Source: Pelotomaculum terephthalicicum JT (lineage in GTDB: Bacteria > Bacillota > Desulfotomaculia > Desulfotomaculales > Pelotomaculaceae). From it: a stretch of 64,000 nt of DNA. Position numbers and translations under genes: made by a program. The DNA lies in assembly GCF_022410535.1 (NCBI RefSeq), contig NZ_JAKNBL010000011.1, positions 1-64,000 of the forward strand, read 5' to 3'. The notes under the pieces are model-generated. The model was not told where the DNA came from. It ran no database searches and saw only the letters and a list, made by a program, of their open reading frames with translations. This document shows, in pieces, positions 1 through 8,667 of the stretch (positions are counted from its first letter, which is position 1; each line of letters starts with the position of its first letter).

Positions 1-350
1 AGAAGATCTGAAAAACTTAAAACAACTTATTTTCCAAACGGCTGCTTAAGGCTATTTTTAATAGAGGCCGTTAGGCTTCTTTGCCATGCCCATTTTTAGG
101 AATGTCGTGAAAAGGACAGTCTTTTTACCTGGCATGCCAGAATTTCCAGTTGCTTTATTCCAGATTTAATGATTCCTCCCATCTAATGCCGAGAGCCTAT
201 TTAAAATAAATATCTACTATTCCGGTATTTATATACTCGGACGCCGATGAAGCTTTGCTTCACCATTAAGAATATATGAAAATGATATATAGCTTTTGTA
301 GAGTGGTATATTACTAGTTATAGACCATTCTTATTCCGACTACTGATGTT
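1..350. other. Noncoding stretch with possible decayed reading frame
   Basis: I see no convincing gene here. The minus strand holds a 28-codon frame (182 to 96) that begins ATGGGAGGAATC, and the same frame after its stop stays open for a further stretch, so this could be a decayed gene, but I cannot identify it. A short palindrome, CTGGCATGCCAG, lies near 140-151. The stretch is downstream of the structured element at 351-490. Confidence 0.3.
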
Positions 351-490
351 AAAAAAAGCATCCCACGGAGGAATGCTTAACCAGACCATAAGAACATCTC
401 TTATCGCCTCCCTACCGTCCTACCATGCTTCTTTGTTTTTAGAGCGCCTGCGGGAATTCCGCCGGGCAAGAAACTTACTGTATAACCCTA
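351..490 (-). ncRNA. Unidentified structured RNA or leader ending in a terminator
   Basis: On the minus strand this reads as a series of hairpins. There is a GC-rich stem around 452-476, a stem at 388-404 (ATAAGA/TTCTTAT), and a terminator at 356-378 (AAGCATTCC paired with GGGATGCTT, then a run of T). One stem pair is a G-U on the minus strand and a mismatch on the plus strand, which supports minus-strand transcription. A second AAGCAT at 425-430 could also pair with the terminator's 3' arm, a layout typical of attenuators. It fits none of the T-box, TPP, SAM, FMN, lysine or glycine patterns I know. The gene it would control lies beyond the window edge or is lost. Confidence 0.4.
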
Positions 491-542
491 ATAACCTGCC
501 GTAATAACCCATACTACTACATTTATTTTATACTAACACAAA

Positions 543-569
543 AAATCCAGTTATCGCAACTGGATTTTT
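543..569 (-). terminator. Terminator of the trp operon
   Basis: An inverted repeat, ATCCAGTT / AACTGGAT with a five-base loop, is followed on the minus strand by a run of T. It lies directly after the trpA stop. Confidence 0.85.
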
Positions 570-577
570 GCCGCTGT

Positions 578-1393
578 TTATTTAACACTGTTCAGCAACG
601 CGGTTTTAAATTCCCTGGTCAGGTTCTCCACCGCTATTCCGGCAGCTTGAGAACTTGCACTGTCGGCGATTAATTTAACAATGGCGCTTCCCACCACGAT
701 TGCGTCGCAATACCTGGACATCCGCGCTCCTTGTTCCGGGTCCGCGATGCCAAATCCTATGGCCAGGGGCAAGGAAGTATGGCTGCGCACCCTACCGGTA
801 AAGCCGGATATGTCAGTCCCGATCTCCTTCCTGGCACCGGTTACTCCTGTAACGGAGACGCAATATACAAATCCCATCGCCTTTGGAGCTATTCTGCTTA
901 ATCTCTGCTCGGTAGTGACCGGCGAAACAAGAGGAATAAGGTCCAGCCCTTCCTTTTCAGCCAGACGCAACAGCGGACCTGATTCCTCCAGCGGCAAATC
1001 AGGCACAATTAATCCGCTTACACCTGCCGAAGCCGCTTCAGCTATAAACCTGTCGAGTCCGAATCTATAGAAGGGGTTGCAATAACCCATTAAAACTACA
1101 GGCGCCCCGCAATTGCGTTTTATCGTTTTAACTGTCTCCAGGATTTTTGCCAATGTGGTCCCTGCGGCCAGAGCCCGGTTGGAAGCCTGCTGAATCACCG
1201 GACCATCCGCCAGGGGGTCGGAAAACGGCACTCCCAGTTCAATTATATCCGCTCCCGCCGCATCCATGCGCAGCGCCAAATCCACGGTGCTGAACAGGTC
1301 GGGGTCGCCGGCAGTGATAAAAGTAATCAAGCCTTTTTTCCCTGCCGACCGCAGCTTATTGAGACGCCCTTCAATGACGCTGTTGCTGTTCAT
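578..1393 (-). CDS. trpA: Tryptophan synthase alpha subunit
   Basis: TrpA cleaves indole-3-glycerol phosphate to indole and glyceraldehyde 3-phosphate, and passes indole to TrpB in the alpha2-beta2 complex. The 271-residue protein has normal length. It carries the active-site segment [15 protein letters not shown] (about residues 51-65), with Glu52 and Asp63 as the expected catalytic acids, and a C-terminal phosphate-binding GFGI segment. The ATG overlaps the trpB stop as ATGA, with a GGGGGTG ribosome site inside trpB, so the two are translationally coupled. It is the last gene of the operon and is followed at once by a terminator. Confidence 0.97.
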   Translation of the reverse strand: MNSNSVIEGRLNKLRSAGKKGLITFITAGDPDLFSTVDLALRMDAAGADIIELGVPFSDPLADGPVIQQASNRALAAGTTLAKILETVKTIKRNCGAPVVLMGYCNPFYRFGLDRFIAEAASAGVSGLIVPDLPLEESGPLLRLAEKEGLDLIPLVSPVTTEQRLSRIAPKAMGFVYCVSVTGVTGARKEIGTDISGFTGRVRSHTSLPLAIGFGIADPEQGARMSRYCDAIVVGSAIVKLIADSASSQAAGIAVENLTREFKTALLNSVK

Positions 1394-2613
1394 ATATTCA
1401 CCCCCGGTTCACCCGCCACCGCGGGTATATCTTTGTCTCCACGCCCGGAGAGGTTTACCACGATGATCTTTTCAGATGAAAGAGACGGCGCCAGCTTGAC
1501 CGCTTCGGCTATCGCGTGTGAGCTTTCAAGCGCCGGAATGATTCCGTCAGTGCGGCAAAGCAATTGGAAAGCCGCCAGTGCTTCCGAGTCGGTGGCCGTC
1601 GTATACTGCACCCGTCCGGAGTCTTTAAGATAAGCATGCTCCGGCCCGACACCCGGGTAATCAAGTCCCGCGGCGATGGAATGGGGTATTGTAATCTGGC
1701 CGTCATCATTTTGTAAAATGTAGCTGTACGAACCGTGCAGCACTCCGGGGCAACCCCGGCTGAGCGTGGCGGAGTGCTCTGCAGTGTCCAGCCCGCGCCC
1801 CGCGGCCTCAATGCCGATTAATTGCACCTCTTGATCGGCAAGGAATGAGTAAAACATGCCCATTGCGTTGCTGCCGCCGCCGACACAGGCCAGGATATAA
1901 TCCGGCAGCCGCCCGGCTGTATCCAGCACCTGCCGCCTAGCCTCCTCGCCAATTACCGACTGGAAGTCCCTGACCATCCGCGGGTATGGGTGCGGGCCGG
2001 CGACTGAGCCAATCAGGTAGTAAGTGTCCCGCACATTGGTAACCCAGTCTCTGATGGTTTCGTTCATCGCGTCCTTCAAAGTCCTGCTGCCGCTTGTCAC
2101 CGGGACAACCTCCGCGCCCAGCAGCCGCATGCGAAAAACATTGGGGCTTTGCCGCCTGATATCTTCTTCTCCCATATAAATAGCGCACTGCAAGCCAAAC
2201 AGCGCGGCGGCGGTGGCCGTCGCCACCCCGTGCTGGCCGGCGCCCGTTTCCGCGATTATCCTGCCCTTGTCCATCCGGCGGGCCAGGAGAATCTGGCCGA
2301 TTGCGTTATTGATTTTGTGCGCTCCGGTATGGTTCAGGTCTTCTCTTTTGAGAAATATTTTCGCTCCTCCGCAATGCCTGGTCAGACCTGCCGCAAAATA
2401 CAAGGGTGAAGGCCTGCCGACATAATGTTTCAGGTAGCCCTCCAGTTCCTCATGGAATTCAGGGTCCTCCCCGGCATCCGCATAGGCTTTTTCCAGCTCT
2501 TCCAGCGCCGGCATTAACACTTCAGGAATAAAACGGCCGCCATAAAAGCCATAGTATCCACGATTATCCGGCAAAATAAAGCCATTATCCTTTATATCCG
2601 ATGCACTCTTCAT
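1390..2613 (-). CDS. trpB: Tryptophan synthase beta subunit
   Basis: TrpB joins indole and serine to make tryptophan, using pyridoxal phosphate. The PLP lysine is Lys100 in [12 protein letters not shown], and the glycine-rich phosphate loop [12 protein letters not shown] is present. I chose the ATG at 2613 (407 residues) because AGGAGG lies nine bases upstream; the open frame extends a little further but without a ribosome site. The gene begins 17 bases after the trpC stop, so no trpF sits between them, although trpF commonly does in related operons. This is the TrpB1 type that pairs with TrpA. Confidence 0.97.
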   Translation of the reverse strand: MKSASDIKDNGFILPDNRGYYGFYGGRFIPEVLMPALEELEKAYADAGEDPEFHEELEGYLKHYVGRPSPLYFAAGLTRHCGGAKIFLKREDLNHTGAHKINNAIGQILLARRMDKGRIIAETGAGQHGVATATAAALFGLQCAIYMGEEDIRRQSPNVFRMRLLGAEVVPVTSGSRTLKDAMNETIRDWVTNVRDTYYLIGSVAGPHPYPRMVRDFQSVIGEEARRQVLDTAGRLPDYILACVGGGSNAMGMFYSFLADQEVQLIGIEAAGRGLDTAEHSATLSRGCPGVLHGSYSYILQNDDGQITIPHSIAAGLDYPGVGPEHAYLKDSGRVQYTTATDSEALAAFQLLCRTDGIIPALESSHAIAEAVKLAPSLSSEKIIVVNLSGRGDKDIPAVAGEPGVNI

Positions 2614-2630
2614 TATATGACGCCTCCTTA

Positions 2631-3428
2631 TCACAGATCATCCGGACCTCGTCCGCCCTTCAGCTGATTCAGGCCGGCGCCGGGATCCTGGCAACGCACC
2701 AGCGCTTCACCCACCAGCACGGCGTGCACCCCATTTTTCTGCAGTTCCAGGATGTCCTGATGATTTTTGATGCCACTTTCAGAAACAACTGTAATTTGAT
2801 CATTATTTATTAGATTTCTCAGGTTGAAAGTCACCCTGAGATCAGTTTCAAAAGTATTCAGGTTGCGGTTGTTGATGCCGATAACGGTTGCACCGGTCGA
2901 CAAGACATCAGTCAATTCGGATTCCGTATGTACCTCCACCAGGCAAGACAGGCCTAACCCGGCAGCTGTTTCCTGAAACTCAACCAGTTGTTCCCGGTTG
3001 AGCGCCGCAGCAATCAACAGGATGGCATCAGCCCCAAGAACACGTGACTCATAAATTTGGTAAGAGTCAATAATAAAGTCTTTTCGTAAAACTGGTATGC
3101 TCGTAGCCTTTTTCACCAGCGTTAAATGGGTCGGGTGACCGAGGAAAAACTTTTCTTCGGTTAATACCGATATCGCGGACGCTCCTTCGCGTTCATAGGC
3201 CCGCGCCAGTTGCTCGGGTGCGTACTGGCGGCGGATAATGCCCTTTGAAGGCGAAGCTTTTTTAGCTTCGGCAATTATCGCCACTTGCCCGGGCAAACGC
3301 AGCGCCGGGCCAAACGGGCGTGGTGGAGGCAGCGTCGGTATTATCGCTTGTAAAGTCTCTATTGATGTTTCTTCCTTAATCGCAGTCAGTTCCAGTTTCT
3401 TGTTTGCAATAATTTTTGATAAGATCAA
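2631..3428 (-). CDS. trpC: Indole-3-glycerol phosphate synthase
   Basis: TrpC closes the indole ring: carboxyphenylamino-deoxyribulose phosphate becomes indole-3-glycerol phosphate. The protein is a single-domain (beta/alpha)8 barrel of 265 residues, without a fused TrpF domain. It shows the typical [12 protein letters not shown] motif near residue 50, [16 protein letters not shown] and VSESGI. The start is TTG with AAGGTGG upstream. A 95-base gap separates it from trpG, where trpD would normally stand. Confidence 0.96.
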   Translation of the reverse strand: MILSKIIANKKLELTAIKEETSIETLQAIIPTLPPPRPFGPALRLPGQVAIIAEAKKASPSKGIIRRQYAPEQLARAYEREGASAISVLTEEKFFLGHPTHLTLVKKATSIPVLRKDFIIDSYQIYESRVLGADAILLIAAALNREQLVEFQETAAGLGLSCLVEVHTESELTDVLSTGATVIGINNRNLNTFETDLRVTFNLRNLINNDQITVVSESGIKNHQDILELQKNGVHAVLVGEALVRCQDPGAGLNQLKGGRGPDDL

Positions 3429-3523
3429 TGAAAGGCCACCTTTATAATTCAGGCATTCAGAATTCGAATATTCCCGAACGATATACCATTCTTTTATTTA
3501 TTCTGACTCCTGGCAATATCTCT
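3429..3523. repeat. trpG-trpC junction with dispersed repeat fragments; no trpD
   Basis: This short spacer carries CATTCAGAATTC near 3453 and TTCTGACTCCTGG near 3499. Both match a repeat family seen again near 41.04, 41.16, 41.81 and 55.32 kb. It is the place where trpD would be expected in an E-G-D-C-F-B-A operon. Confidence 0.5.
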
Positions 3524-4093
3524 TTAGTTGCGAGTTAAAAAGTTTTGTAAGATTTTATGCCCATGCTCCGTCAGAATTGATTCCGGGTGAAACTGAACAC
3601 CTTCCACAGCGTACCGCCGGTGGCGAATACCCATCACTTCGCCTTCCTCGGTCCACGCGGTCAGTTCAAAACAATCCGGCAGGCTTTCCCTTTCAACGAT
3701 TAGAGAATGGTATCTGGTCGCGGTAAAAGGAGAAGGTATTTCGTGAAAAAGCGATCCGCCGTCATGATGATGAATAGGCGAGGTTTTTCCGTGCATCAGC
3801 CGGTTCGCCCGCACCACTTTGCCGCCGAAGGCCTGCCCGATAGCCTGGTGGCCGAGGCAAACCCCCAAGATTGGCACAACACCCGCGAAATGCTCGATTA
3901 CCGCCAGTGATATGCCGGCTTCGCCGGGAGAACAGGGCCCGGGAGAGATAATTATATGATCCGGGCCAATTCTTTCAATCTGACCACAGGTTATCTGATC
4001 GTTGCGGTAAACCCGGACATCTTCACCAAGTTCACCCAGATACTGCACTAAATTATAAGTGAATGAATCATAATTATCAATCATTAAAACCAT
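3524..4093 (-). CDS. trpG: Anthranilate synthase glutaminase subunit
   Basis: This class I glutamine amidotransferase supplies ammonia to TrpE for anthranilate synthesis. It may also serve 4-amino-4-deoxychorismate synthase, since no separate pabA is seen here. It has 189 residues, with nucleophile Cys79 in [10 protein letters not shown] and the His-Glu pair in [13 protein letters not shown]. The ATG follows the trpE stop directly (TAAATG), with GGGGAGG at the end of trpE as its ribosome site, so it is coupled to trpE. Confidence 0.96.
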   Translation of the reverse strand: MVLMIDNYDSFTYNLVQYLGELGEDVRVYRNDQITCGQIERIGPDHIIISPGPCSPGEAGISLAVIEHFAGVVPILGVCLGHQAIGQAFGGKVVRANRLMHGKTSPIHHHDGGSLFHEIPSPFTATRYHSLIVERESLPDCFELTAWTEEGEVMGIRHRRYAVEGVQFHPESILTEHGHKILQNFLTRN

Positions 4094-5551
4094 TTATCCA
4101 ACCTCCCCGATGGTATTCAACAGCGGGCGGGCTTTATTCATTGTTTCTTCATATTCTTTTTCCGGGTCTGAGTCCGCCACTATTCCCGCGCCGGCTTGAA
4201 CATAAGCGCAGCCGTCATGGATAACCATAGTCCTGATGGCGATTGCCGCGTCCAGGTTCCCGGTGAAACCCAGATATCCGACCGCGCCGGCGTAGATCCC
4301 TCTCCCGTCGGGCTCTAATTCATCAATTATCTCCATGGCCCGCACCTTGGGCGCCCCCGTGACCGTACCCGCCGGGAAACAAGCACGCAAGGCGTCATAG
4401 CAGTTATTGCCGGATGACATCTTTCCTCTCACATTTGACACTATGTGCATAACATGAGAAAATTTTTCGATTTCCATAAAACGCGGCAATTCGATGCTTC
4501 CCGGCCTGCATACCTTGCCGATGTCGTTGCGTCCAAGGTCCACCAGCATCAAGTGCTCGGCTCTCTCCTTCTCGTCGCCCAGCAATTCCGCCGCCAGCGC
4601 CCCGTCCGCATCCTTGTCCCTGCCGCGAGGCCGGGTGCCGGCTATGGGGCATGTTTCCACAATACCGTCTTCCACTCTTACCAGCATCTCAGGCGAAGAG
4701 CCGATTACCTGGAACGCGCCGAAGTCAAGATAGTAAAGGTACGGCGAGGGGTTGACAGCCCTCAGTTTCCGGTAAACATCAAACGGCTCCCCCCGGAAAG
4801 GAATCCGGAAGCGCTGGGACAAAACCACCTGCAGGATATCCCCCGCCTTGATGTATTCCTTCGCCCGCGCCACCTGCTTGATAAAATCTTCCCTGGTCAT
4901 GTTAGCTTCAAACGGGGCGGCAGTAATGTTTTTAAACCTGCTGTCCTCAAACGAAATATTACTTTTTACCGCGTTGATCACACTCTGGAGCTTGAATTCA
5001 ACCTGGTCATATGTTTTTTCCGCTTCTGCACCCGGCATACTGTTGACGATTATTTTTAATGTGTGCTTGACATGGTCGAAAATTAACACCGTACCGGCAA
5101 AGATAAAGCCGCTCTCCGGAAGGTCAGGCATATTCTTTCGGGTTATATTTATCCTTTCAAAATACCGGACTATTCCATAACCCAGGTAGCCCACCGCGCC
5201 GCCGAAAAAGCGGGGCAAAGCTTCTCCCCCGTAGACACGATAACTTGAAACAAGCTGTTCCAGGCTTGCCAGAGGCGAGCCGGTTACTTCTTTAACATCG
5301 CAGCCGCTGGTTATCCGCGACTCGTCTCCGTCGGATGTAAAGATGAGGAAAGGATCAATACCGATAAATGAGTACCGGGCCAGATTCTCGCCGCCCTCAA
5401 CACTTTCCAGCAGATAAGACGGACCTTTTGCTGATATTTTTTTAAAAATGCTGATTGGTGTGTCCATATCGGCGTTAATCTCCAAACAAACCGGAATCAG
5501 GTCATATTTTTTGCTCAATAGCAAGTAATCTTGTCTGCCCGGGACGTTCAA
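4094..5551 (-). CDS. trpE: Anthranilate synthase component I
   Basis: TrpE converts chorismate and ammonia to anthranilate, the first committed step to tryptophan. The N-terminal LLES segment is the usual site of tryptophan feedback inhibition. The chorismate-binding half contains GSSPEML, CPIAGTRPRG, LVDLGRNDIG and GTVTGAPKVRAMEII. I place the start at the TTG at 5551 (485 residues) because GGGGGGAG lies just upstream. A longer frame from an ATG at 5587 would start inside the terminator hairpin and is rejected. It is first in the operon, behind a TRAP-like leader and attenuator. Confidence 0.95.
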   Translation of the reverse strand: MNVPGRQDYLLLSKKYDLIPVCLEINADMDTPISIFKKISAKGPSYLLESVEGGENLARYSFIGIDPFLIFTSDGDESRITSGCDVKEVTGSPLASLEQLVSSYRVYGGEALPRFFGGAVGYLGYGIVRYFERINITRKNMPDLPESGFIFAGTVLIFDHVKHTLKIIVNSMPGAEAEKTYDQVEFKLQSVINAVKSNISFEDSRFKNITAAPFEANMTREDFIKQVARAKEYIKAGDILQVVLSQRFRIPFRGEPFDVYRKLRAVNPSPYLYYLDFGAFQVIGSSPEMLVRVEDGIVETCPIAGTRPRGRDKDADGALAAELLGDEKERAEHLMLVDLGRNDIGKVCRPGSIELPRFMEIEKFSHVMHIVSNVRGKMSSGNNCYDALRACFPAGTVTGAPKVRAMEIIDELEPDGRGIYAGAVGYLGFTGNLDAAIAIRTMVIHDGCAYVQAGAGIVADSDPEKEYEETMNKARPLLNTIGEVG

Positions 5552-5566
5552 AAAATCTCCCCCCTT

Positions 5567-5604
5567 TAAAAAAGCAAAAACCGGCACTCCAATGAGTACC
5601 GGTT
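5567..5604 (-). terminator. trp operon attenuator terminator
   Basis: On the minus strand an 11-pair stem (AACCGGTACTC / GAGTGCCGGTT, one T-G pair) with a four-base loop is followed by TTTGCTTTTTT. It ends just before the trpE ribosome site. Its 5' arm contains ACTCAT (5592-5597), which can instead pair with ATGAGT (5630-5635) in the leader. That gives an antiterminator that excludes the terminator. Confidence 0.88.
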
Positions 5605-5625
5605 AATTTTAGAAATAATTGTACC

Positions 5626-5679
5626 CGCGACTCATCTCAGCTCAACTTATCCTTTTCTCAACTCACCTATCCTTGACTA
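5626..5679 (-). promoter_or_regulatory. Predicted TRAP RNA-binding site in the trp leader
   Basis: Read 5' to 3' on the minus strand there are eleven triplets: TAG, AAG, TAG, GAG, GAG, AAG, AAG, GAG, GAG, GAG, GCG. Each is separated by exactly two bases, except one spacer of three. TRAP (MtrB) is an 11-subunit ring that binds eleven NAG triplets, best GAG or UAG, at this spacing when loaded with tryptophan. The last GAG overlaps the predicted antiterminator strand, so binding would favour termination before trpE. The mtrB gene is not in this window. Confidence 0.82.
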
Positions 5680-5684
5680 TAACC

Positions 5685-5713
5685 AAATTAGCACAGTGAA
5701 AACTAAGTGTCAA
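5685..5713 (-). promoter_or_regulatory. Promoter of the trp operon
   Basis: A perfect -35 TTGACA (5708-5713), a 17-base spacer and TAATTT as -10 (5685-5690). Transcription would start near 5678-5680, at or within the first TRAP triplet, so the leader has no separate 5' stem-loop as in Bacillus subtilis. Confidence 0.7.
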
Positions 5714-5763
5714 GCATTTTTTACAACAGGGCCAAGCATAATCTACAAAGAATATCCGCATTT

Positions 5764-6828
5764 TCAATGTAAATGTCTATGATGAATATCCGGTGTATGT
5801 GGATGCTCGTGCTCCAGTTCCTCATGTATATGCCAATGAGTATGTTCCTTATTTTTTTCCCCGTCATACTCATGAGCATGCTCATGAATATGATGGTTAT
5901 CATCATGTGTATGTCTATGAGCATGCTCAAGCCTTTCATGCTTATGGACATGTACATGATCCTCCCAGAGAATAAAAACGGTACCGACTATCATGACCGG
6001 TAATGAAAGAATTAAATTCACTTCCGGCCGCTCTCTGAATAAAAGCAAGGAAATTATTGTACCAATAAAAGGGGCAGAGCCGAAAAAAGCACTTGTTCTG
6101 GCAGCTCCCAGACTGCGCATGGCAAATATAAACATGATAATGCTTATGCCGTAACTGAAAAAGCCAAGAATAAGTGATGCTAAAACAATTTTCAGGCCGG
6201 GAATGCTGTTACCTAAAAATAAAGCAATAATAAGTGAGACAGTACCTGCAGCTATGCCTTTTACTATAACAATTGCCACAGGGTCTTTAGCTGAAATATT
6301 CCTCGTAAAGTTATTATCCATTCCCCAGAAAGCGCATGCTGCAATAACTCCCACTGCACCAATAGAAAAACCCCAGGCTCCATTTGTGTCCCACGTTAAG
6401 ATAATACTGGCGCAAGTTATTAGCGCAACCGCAGCCCATACCCTTTTTCCGAGTGCTTCCTTGAAAGCTACTGCTGCAATAACAGTGGTGGCAGCCCCCT
6501 CAAAATTCAATAATAATGATGCTGTTGCTGCTGGAGTGTTATTAAGGCTTATCATCAATATAATTGGCGCCGCCACCCCACCGGCCAGTATTGCGCCTGT
6601 GAGCCATGGCAAATCCTTTAATGCGAGATTTGCTTCCTTGGCAGTTTGCTTTATTGCAAACTTTTGTATCAATCTGAGAAATAATAAGCCAAAGCCGCAC
6701 CCAAGGTATAAAAGTGCCGCTAACAAGACTGGTTCAATATTGCCTAAAAGAAATTTAGCCAAAGGAGCACTTATTCCGAATAAGACAGCAGCGATTATAG
6801 CTTGCAATTTGGGAAAAATATTTTTCAT
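5764..6828 (-). CDS. EamA/DMT-family transporter with histidine-rich tail
   Basis: This is a 354-residue membrane protein with about ten hydrophobic segments and two EamA-type repeats. EamA proteins export or import small metabolites. The last 65 or so residues form a soluble tail with about two dozen histidines, mostly alternating with acidic residues (for example HEHAHE, HTHWHIH). Such tails usually bind divalent metals, so a metal-linked role is a reasonable guess but unproven. The ATG lies three bases after the stop of the HutP-family gene upstream and has only a weak ribosome site, which suggests translational coupling. Confidence 0.85.
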   Translation of the reverse strand: MKNIFPKLQAIIAAVLFGISAPLAKFLLGNIEPVLLAALLYLGCGFGLLFLRLIQKFAIKQTAKEANLALKDLPWLTGAILAGGVAAPIILMISLNNTPAATASLLLNFEGAATTVIAAVAFKEALGKRVWAAVALITCASIILTWDTNGAWGFSIGAVGVIAACAFWGMDNNFTRNISAKDPVAIVIVKGIAAGTVSLIIALFLGNSIPGLKIVLASLILGFFSYGISIIMFIFAMRSLGAARTSAFFGSAPFIGTIISLLLFRERPEVNLILSLPVMIVGTVFILWEDHVHVHKHERLEHAHRHTHDDNHHIHEHAHEYDGEKNKEHTHWHIHEELEHEHPHTPDIHHRHLH

Positions 6829-6831
6829 AGC

Positions 6832-7257
6832 TCATTTAGCGTTTGGAACGGCCCTGTGTCCAAGTCCGATGGCCACCTCGTCCAGATGCAGCAAGCCTAC
6901 ACCGAAGAACACCGCTACGCTGATATGGTCGTCTTTTCGCGCAATTCCGATTTTTCCGCCGACATTAAGCCCCATTGCCTTGGGTATCAGCTGGGACAAC
7001 GCTTCCCTGGCCGCTCCCGCAACCGCTCCTTCGTCAGCATGCATCTCTTTGATCAAACCCTCGCGTTTGGAGGCCACCACCGCCCGTTCAATCATCTTAT
7101 TTACAGACGAGACAAAATCTCCCCCGCAATCAACAGCCGCTGTTTTAATCCCTTCATTAGAAAAACGCGCCTTATATTCCTTCTCCTGTTCCCTGCTCTC
7201 GGTCATTGCCATCTCAATAGCTATCCGCGCTATTTTCCGGCTTCCGTGAAGGATCAT
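6832..7257 (-). CDS. HutP-family RNA-binding regulator homologue
   Basis: The 141-residue protein resembles the HutP family (in Bacillus a histidine- and Mg-dependent antiterminator that binds NAG-rich RNA). The resemblance is in overall length, an N-terminal KIARIAIEMA helix, a conserved EEGAVAGAAREALSQ-like helix and the C-terminal VAIGLGHRAVP segment, in line with HutP's metal- and histidine-binding C-terminal region. I start it at the ATG at 7257, with AGGAGG about eight bases upstream. No hut catabolic genes are nearby; the next gene is the His-tailed transporter. The target RNA is unknown. The family call is from memory, not a search. Confidence 0.7.
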   Translation of the reverse strand: MILHGSRKIARIAIEMAMTESREQEKEYKARFSNEGIKTAAVDCGGDFVSSVNKMIERAVVASKREGLIKEMHADEGAVAGAAREALSQLIPKAMGLNVGGKIGIARKDDHISVAVFFGVGLLHLDEVAIGLGHRAVPNAK

Positions 7258-7305
7258 GGCATACACCTCCTGTCCCATGAAAATAACAAGTGAATTCAAA
7301 TACCA

Positions 7306-7770
7306 TTATCTTAAATTATATTTCCTTTCCAACCACAAACGAAAATCCTTCATTTCCTCATAAATTTTAAAGAGAATTCTTTCGATATCATTGTGGCTCA
7401 GTGATATTGAGGCCGGATCGAGAACTTCTATTTTCCGGAAATCTTCCCTGGCGATAAAACGAATAATATTCTCCAGACTATCAGCTTTTATCGTAAGCAC
7501 CAGAGGGGCATAAGCAACTTCAGAGTTGGCTATGTCATCGTAAACTGTGTAAACCTCTGTACTGACGTCAATATCAATAATATGAATTCCTTGCATCGGC
7601 ACGTTGCGGAAAAGAGTAAGCTGTTGCTCCCTGGCCTCCTCCGCCGCTTTATCTGTAGTTTTTCCGCCAAATAAAAAGCGTCCAGTCCTGCCTGTGCCTT
7701 TAAAATCAAGACGAACCTTGACCAGAATCCCATTTCTATCAACGCCGTCCCCACTCTGGATATTTGACAA
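7306..7770 (-). CDS. Conserved protein of unknown function
   Basis: I do not recognise this 154-residue protein. It is soluble, has no signal peptide, is mixed alpha/beta, and ends in a charged helical segment rich in Lys, Arg and Glu. The start is TTG with AGGAGGA upstream. It is followed about 50 bases later by the HutP-family gene in the same direction, so the two and the transporter probably form one unit. Confidence 0.7.
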   Translation of the reverse strand: MSNIQSGDGVDRNGILVKVRLDFKGTGRTGRFLFGGKTTDKAAEEAREQQLTLFRNVPMQGIHIIDIDVSTEVYTVYDDIANSEVAYAPLVLTIKADSLENIIRFIAREDFRKIEVLDPASISLSHNDIERILFKIYEEMKDFRLWLERKYNLR

Positions 7771-7895
7771 AAAAATCTCCTCCTAAGTCTTTAGGTGCGC
7801 GCATGGATTAGGTAATTCTACTCGAACAACTAAAATCCTGCTTAACGCAAGGTGATCTTTGTAACAATAACCCTTGCTGCAACAACCATGCCTTT

Positions 7896-8636
7896 TTATA
7901 ATATCCGGGGTTCTTTGCCCAGACCGGCCGATTTTTTTAGTAAGGCCAATTCCTTGGCGCTCAAGCTGCGGTATTGTCCCGGGCGCAAGCCTGCCAGGCT
8001 GATGTTGCCCACGCGTGTGCGCAGAAGCCTTAACACCGGATGGCCGATGTTCTCGCACATTCGCCTGATTTGGCGGTTGCGGCCCTCGAAAATGGTGATT
8101 TCCAGGAGGGCATTTCCTTCCGAAACCTCAGCCAGGTTAATCTTTGCAGGCGCTGTCGGTCCGTCTGCCAGGATAAGACCGCTGGCCATTTGTTCCAAGT
8201 GATTATATGCGGGTATTCCGGCCACCCGGACCAGGTAAGTTTTTGGTATATGATGCTTGGGATGAGTCAAGGCATATGTCAAGTCACCGTCATTAGTAAG
8301 CAAAAGCAAACCTTCACTGTTATAATCAAGTCTGCCAACCGGGTAAACACGCCCGTCAAAACCATCAAGCAAATCTGTTACTTTTTTTCTGCCCTTCTCA
8401 TCGTGCAGCGTGCTCACATATCCACGGGGTTTATACAGTGCCAAATAATATTTATCATCTGTGAGCGACAACGTCTCGCCGGCTACAACGACCTTATCTT
8501 TGCCCGGCTCTATCTTGGCGCCAAGTTTAGTGACAACTTCTCCGTTCACCTTAACCATGCCGGCAACGATCATCTCTTCGCACCGCCGCCTGGATGCGAC
8601 CCCGGCCCGTGACATAACTTTTTGAAGGCGTTCCAG
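7896..8636 (-). CDS. rluB: 23S rRNA pseudouridine synthase, RluB/RsuA type
   Basis: It makes pseudouridine in ribosomal RNA. An N-terminal S4 RNA-binding domain (about residues 1-60) is followed by the RsuA catalytic domain with the active Asp in GRLDYNSEG and the FEGRNRQIRRM motif. The first ATG (8615) has no ribosome site, and the conserved N-terminus begins before it. A CTG at 8636 gives LERLQKVMSRAG, the usual start of this family, and has GGTGA seven bases upstream. A stop codon lies just above it. I therefore favour a CTG start, or less likely ATT (246 residues). Confidence 0.88.
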   Translation of the reverse strand: MERLQKVMSRAGVASRRRCEEMIVAGMVKVNGEVVTKLGAKIEPGKDKVVVAGETLSLTDDKYYLALYKPRGYVSTLHDEKGRKKVTDLLDGFDGRVYPVGRLDYNSEGLLLLTNDGDLTYALTHPKHHIPKTYLVRVAGIPAYNHLEQMASGLILADGPTAPAKINLAEVSEGNALLEITIFEGRNRQIRRMCENIGHPVLRLLRTRVGNISLAGLRPGQYRSLSAKELALLKKSAGLGKEPRIL

Positions 8637-8667
8637 CTTAATTCACCATCCAGTATAAGCACCGGCA

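Noticed and set aside
455-478. ZTP riboswitch on the plus strand, because of CCGCCGGGCA
   Set aside because: The 5' half of the ZTP consensus is missing and the terminator reads on the other strand.
5552-5587. ATG start of trpE at 5587
   Set aside because: It lies inside the terminator hairpin and has no ribosome site; the TTG at 5551 has a strong one.
5764-6003. Plus-strand ORFs opposite the histidine-rich tail
   Set aside because: They are shadows created by the biased His codons; no ribosome site or homology.
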